Source: Cytophagaceae bacterium (GTDB lineage: Bacteria; Bacteroidota; Bacteroidia; Cytophagales; Spirosomataceae). Taken from it: a stretch of 10,175 nt of DNA. Position 1 is the stretch's first letter, and the number at the start of each line of letters is the position of its first letter. Of the stretch, positions 7,623 through 10,175 are shown in pieces. Under the pieces are notes generated by a model. The model searched no databases and had not been told where the DNA came from. It was given only the letters and a program-made list of their open reading frames with translations. Both the position numbers and the translations under genes were made by a program. The DNA lies in NCBI GenBank assembly GCA_947471105.1, contig CANIYB010000064.1, positions 1 through 10,175 on the forward strand, given 5' to 3'.

Positions 7623-8936
7623 TTAAAATTTCGGATAATTAAATCCATTGTGATAGGTGGGTTTAATTAAGTTATTAGCTGATTTTTTATCAAATAAGCC
7701 CTTATTTGCATCCCAAGTAATTTTTTCACCTGTCCGATAGGCAGTATTTCCCATGTGAGCGTTTACAGCTACGGTGGCTCCTGCCTGAATCGGGCAAGCT
7801 AGATCTTCCTTACGCCCGCTTTTAATGACATCGACAAAGTTTTGCGCGTGTAAATCCAAACCTACATCTGATTTTAAAGCCAAAGGTACCGATTCCATCC
7901 GGCCATTTTCTGCGATTACTTCCCAACCAGAGCGGTTGACCACCAAAGTACCTTTGGTTCCGATGAATGCAATTCCATGTCCGCGACCATATTGGCCTGC
8001 ACCTATTCCCATATAATGTTCCCAAGTATTTGAAAATGTACCAAAATCATACGTTACGTGTAAATAGTCTGGTGTTTCTCGCGCGTCTGTTGGGAAAATT
8101 CTTTTTCCACCAGTTGCCGAAACTGATTTTGGCTCATTGACTTGCATGCCCCAAAGCATGATATCCATTAAGTGTACACCCCAATCACACATTAAACCAC
8201 CCGCATAATCCCAAAACCAACGAAATTCATAATGAAATCTATTTTTATTGAAATCCCGCATTTGCGCTGGCCCAAGCCACATTTTATAATCAACACCCGC
8301 GGGTATTGGGCTATTGGCCACAATGGGTAATGGGTCTGTGCCCCGATACATCCATGTTTTCGTGTTTAAAATTGTTCCCAGCTTGCCTGAATGAACAAAA
8401 GCCACGGCATCTTTAAAATGCTGTTGGGATCGTTGCCATTGATTTACCTGAACAATTTTTCCTGATGCTTCAGTCGCCTTAATCATGGTTTTGGCTTCGC
8501 CCACTGAATTTGCCACTGGTTTTTCAACATACACATGTTTGCCAGCAGAAAGGGAATCTGTTAATTGCAAGCAATGCCAGTGATCTGGTGTGGCCACCAA
8601 TACCGCATCGATGTCCTTGTTTTCTAGCATTTTGCGATAATCCTTGTAAACAATTGGATTCGCTACTCCTAATTTGACCACATCGGCTTTTCGACGAGCT
8701 AATTGCTCATCATCGATGTCGCATAAACCGACTAAGTTCACTTCATTGACCTTTAAAAATGCGCGCAGGTTATTATATCCTTGATTTTTTACCCCTATTA
8801 AGGCGATGTTTAACTTATCCGAAGCGGCCACTTTTTTACGATTTGCGGCAATCATTTCAAGCGGCATTGTTTCTAATAATGCTAATCCACCAAATCCTAT
8901 GGCTGAATTTTTTATAAAGTCTCTTCTTGTGTTCAT
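7623..8936 (-). CDS. Tat-exported Gfo/Idh/MocA-family oxidoreductase
   Basis: Predicted NAD(P)-dependent oxidoreductase, or retaining-mechanism glycosidase, acting on a sugar or cyclitol; 437 aa. The N-terminus MNTRRDFIKNSAIGFGGLALL is a twin-arginine signal (R4-R5), indicating export of the folded, cofactor-loaded enzyme. The Rossmann fold begins KLNIALIGVKNQG (about 41-53), where the usual GxGxxG has Lys at the second Gly position. It continues with VGLCDIDDEQ and VATPDHWHC (114-122). The family signature EKP is at 138-140 (VYVEKPVANS). The C-terminal alpha/beta domain has CDWGVHLMDIMLWG, with D251 and H255 likely near the substrate, and ends with a typical GNTAYRTGEKITWD tail. Tat-exported members are common in Bacteroidota and Planctomycetota carbohydrate loci, and some related exported members are glycoside hydrolases (GH109 type), so reaction and substrate remain open. 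It follows the toroid-protein gene by 20 bases and is probably in the same operon. Confidence 0.92.
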   Translation of the reverse strand: MNTRRDFIKNSAIGFGGLALLETMPLEMIAANRKKVAASDKLNIALIGVKNQGYNNLRAFLKVNEVNLVGLCDIDDEQLARRKADVVKLGVANPIVYKDYRKMLENKDIDAVLVATPDHWHCLQLTDSLSAGKHVYVEKPVANSVGEAKTMIKATEASGKIVQVNQWQRSQQHFKDAVAFVHSGKLGTILNTKTWMYRGTDPLPIVANSPIPAGVDYKMWLGPAQMRDFNKNRFHYEFRWFWDYAGGLMCDWGVHLMDIMLWGMQVNEPKSVSATGGKRIFPTDARETPDYLHVTYDFGTFSNTWEHYMGIGAGQYGRGHGIAFIGTKGTLVVNRSGWEVIAENGRMESVPLALKSDVGLDLHAQNFVDVIKSGRKEDLACPIQAGATVAVNAHMGNTAYRTGEKITWDANKGLFDKKSANNLIKPTYHNGFNYPKF

Positions 8937-8956
8937 GTATTTGTAAACTGCTATGA

Positions 8957-10175
8957 TTATGAAAGTTTTAAGGTATGCTTGAAAGGTGTTATTCCGGTCA
9001 AGTAAACCGTTGGCGCCTCGATCGAAGGCAAGGCTCCTCTCAGATTGATCCCTTTATGTACGACTAATCCCGGACTAAATTTGATGGTGTCTTCCCCTAC
9101 AGAATAGGTTCCTTCCTTATCGGCTAATAAATTCGAATTCAACTTACCTGCTACGGGATTAACTCCTTTTAATTTTCCGCCGGGTCTAAAAATTAATTCT
9201 AATGTTACTGGAACTCCCTCGGTTCCTTTGATATCAAAGTCGACGAGTATTCCTTCTTCATGTTCTGAAATTTCAACTTGATAATTCAGGTTTTGTACTT
9301 CACTTTTGGGTCTTACCGTTCGAGGCATTTTGCTTAAATCTCCTTGTGGGTCAATTTTATCTTTTGGATATGGCTGGTAATAAGGCCCTTCTAATGCGTT
9401 TTTCAATATCCATTTGTTGCCATCCTGCTTAATCTCACTGCTTTGAAATTGACCTTTTCCAAAAAATGAGGCAGCAATCCGCATGCCTTGCAATACCGCA
9501 TTTCCTTTATGAAATGTTAGAAACCCCGGATTATTTGACAATATAGTGGTGTCCCATTGGCCTCTTCTAATTCTTACAATCCCAGAATACGGGAATGTCT
9601 TTACATAGTTGGTCGGCAAACTTTTTGCCGCAGGAAGTTCTTTCCACAGCTCAGGCTCTAATAAAAAGTGGTTCAGATGTTCGCTATTTCTATTTCCACT
9701 GGACTTATCAATTAACTTACACATAGCCGAAAACTCCCCATTTTGATCAAGCAATGCCAAGCTACGGTATGAGTAATAATAAGAAGTTAAAAATTTAATG
9801 GTTCCCTTATCTTGTCTATTGGAAGCTTCTGTCACGACTTCGCCATTCGGATGCACGTAGTACATCGTCATATTTAAATTCTTTCGGACTGCGTCTAAAA
9901 TTTCTGGTTTTTTAAGCCCCTTGGCCATTTCGATTAGCATTCGGTTTACGATTGCCGTATAACCTCCCGCGCTTTTCTCGGTATATTGACCATCGGGATC
10001 GATGTCGATATGTTCGAGCAACCATTCTTCTGCGCGAGCTACATATCGTTTGTCAGGCCAAATCGCATTCAGTTTTAAGAGTGCGGCGGCTACGACCCAA
10101 CGGTGATTTGGGGTATGAATTCCACCCACGATTAATGCTTCACCGGCTTTTAATAAGTATTTTTTTAATGGGATT
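8957..10175 (-). CDS. Probable alpha/alpha-toroid plus beta-sandwich protein, lyase- or hydrolase-like (5' end beyond window)
   Basis: About 405 C-terminal residues are visible; the frame is open through the right edge, so the GTG at 10127-10129 is internal and the true start and any signal peptide lie outside. The first roughly 150 residues are helical and look like part of an alpha/alpha toroid. They carry motifs that appear conserved: GGIHTPNHRW (17-26), GQYTEKSAGGY (62-72) and HPNGEVVTEASNRQD (108-122), rich in His, Tyr, Arg and acidic residues. The rest is beta-strand rich (FLTFHKGNAVLQGMRI, VDFDIKGTEGVPVTLELIF, TIKFSPGLVVHKGINLRG) and fits a beta-sandwich. This layout resembles heparinase II/III-like and related polysaccharide lyases, but I cannot assign a named family or catalytic residues. 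It precedes the oxidoreductase gene by 20 bases. An enzyme acting on acidic glycans would suit the sulfatase downstream, but that is inference. Confidence 0.7.
   Translation of the reverse strand, partial: IPLKKYLLKAGEALIVGGIHTPNHRWVVAAALLKLNAIWPDKRYVARAEEWLLEHIDIDPDGQYTEKSAGGYTAIVNRMLIEMAKGLKKPEILDAVRKNLNMTMYYVHPNGEVVTEASNRQDKGTIKFLTSYYYSYRSLALLDQNGEFSAMCKLIDKSSGNRNSEHLNHFLLEPELWKELPAAKSLPTNYVKTFPYSGIVRIRRGQWDTTILSNNPGFLTFHKGNAVLQGMRIAASFFGKGQFQSSEIKQDGNKWILKNALEGPYYQPYPKDKIDPQGDLSKMPRTVRPKSEVQNLNYQVEISEHEEGILVDFDIKGTEGVPVTLELIFRPGGKLKGVNPVAGKLNSNLLADKEGTYSVGEDTIKFSPGLVVHKGINLRGALPSIEAPTVYLTGITPFKHTLKLS

Larger units (their letters stand above)
1441..10175 (-). other. Predicted envelope-enzyme gene cluster (probable operon or two overlapping units)
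   Basis: Six consecutive genes run on the - strand with gaps of 20, 79, 4, 1 and 41 bases. No intrinsic terminator is visible between any of them. The 4- and 1-base joins bind beta-helix, cytochrome and sulfatase into one transcription unit. The 79- and 41-base gaps are where internal promoters could split expression. The five products whose N-terminus is visible all carry export signals (Sec for four, Tat for one), a strong sign that the unit works in the periplasm and outer membrane. Its upstream end and first promoter lie beyond the right edge. Confidence 0.55.

Noticed and set aside
7822..8025. Small open frames on both strands inside the oxidoreductase gene.
   Set aside because: Both are shadows of the Gfo/Idh/MocA coding sequence with no domain, signal or independent start context.

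Overview
The window looks like chromosomal DNA of a Bacteroidota bacterium, probably in or near the Cytophagales. The evidence is an AT-leaning composition, start codons without clear Shine-Dalgarno sequences, a TonB-dependent receptor with an N-terminal carboxypeptidase-regulatory-like domain, a Bacteroidota-style leucyl-tRNA synthetase, and a Tat-type signal on a Gfo/Idh/MocA oxidoreductase. Genus cannot be settled from this sequence. No RNA genes, insertion sequences, CRISPR arrays or phage genes are visible, and the window is almost fully coding.

Layout: the left edge (1-1370, + strand) is the 3' part of leuS, a housekeeping gene. It converges across a 70-base gap on a run of six genes on the - strand that fills the rest of the window. 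In transcription order (right to left) these are: a probable secreted alpha/alpha-toroid plus beta-sandwich protein whose start lies beyond the right edge (8957-10175); a Tat-exported Gfo/Idh/MocA-type oxidoreductase (7623-8936); an exported parallel beta-helix protein (6344-7543); a diheme c-type cytochrome of the SO2930/HNE_0200 type (5296-6339); a formylglycine-dependent S1 sulfatase (3792-5294); and a TonB-dependent outer-membrane receptor (1441-3750). Gaps are 20, 79, 4, 1 and 41 bases. The beta-helix, cytochrome and sulfatase genes are therefore almost certainly co-transcribed. The other joins are probable, with possible internal promoters before the receptor and, more weakly, before the beta-helix gene.

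How the genes may work together: every - strand product whose N-terminus is visible carries an export signal, and the set (possible lyase-like enzyme, oxidoreductase, sulfatase, outer-membrane receptor) suggests processing of a sulfated or acidic carbohydrate or related compound in the cell envelope. There is no SusD-like partner and the receptor is much smaller than SusC proteins, so this is not a standard polysaccharide utilization locus. The most interesting element is the beta-helix/diheme-cytochrome pair, a recurrent two-gene unit whose function was unknown as far as I recall. Here it sits one base from a sulfatase gene and near a periplasmic oxidoreductase, which suggests a link between periplasmic redox chemistry and sulfated-substrate breakdown. 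That link is inference.
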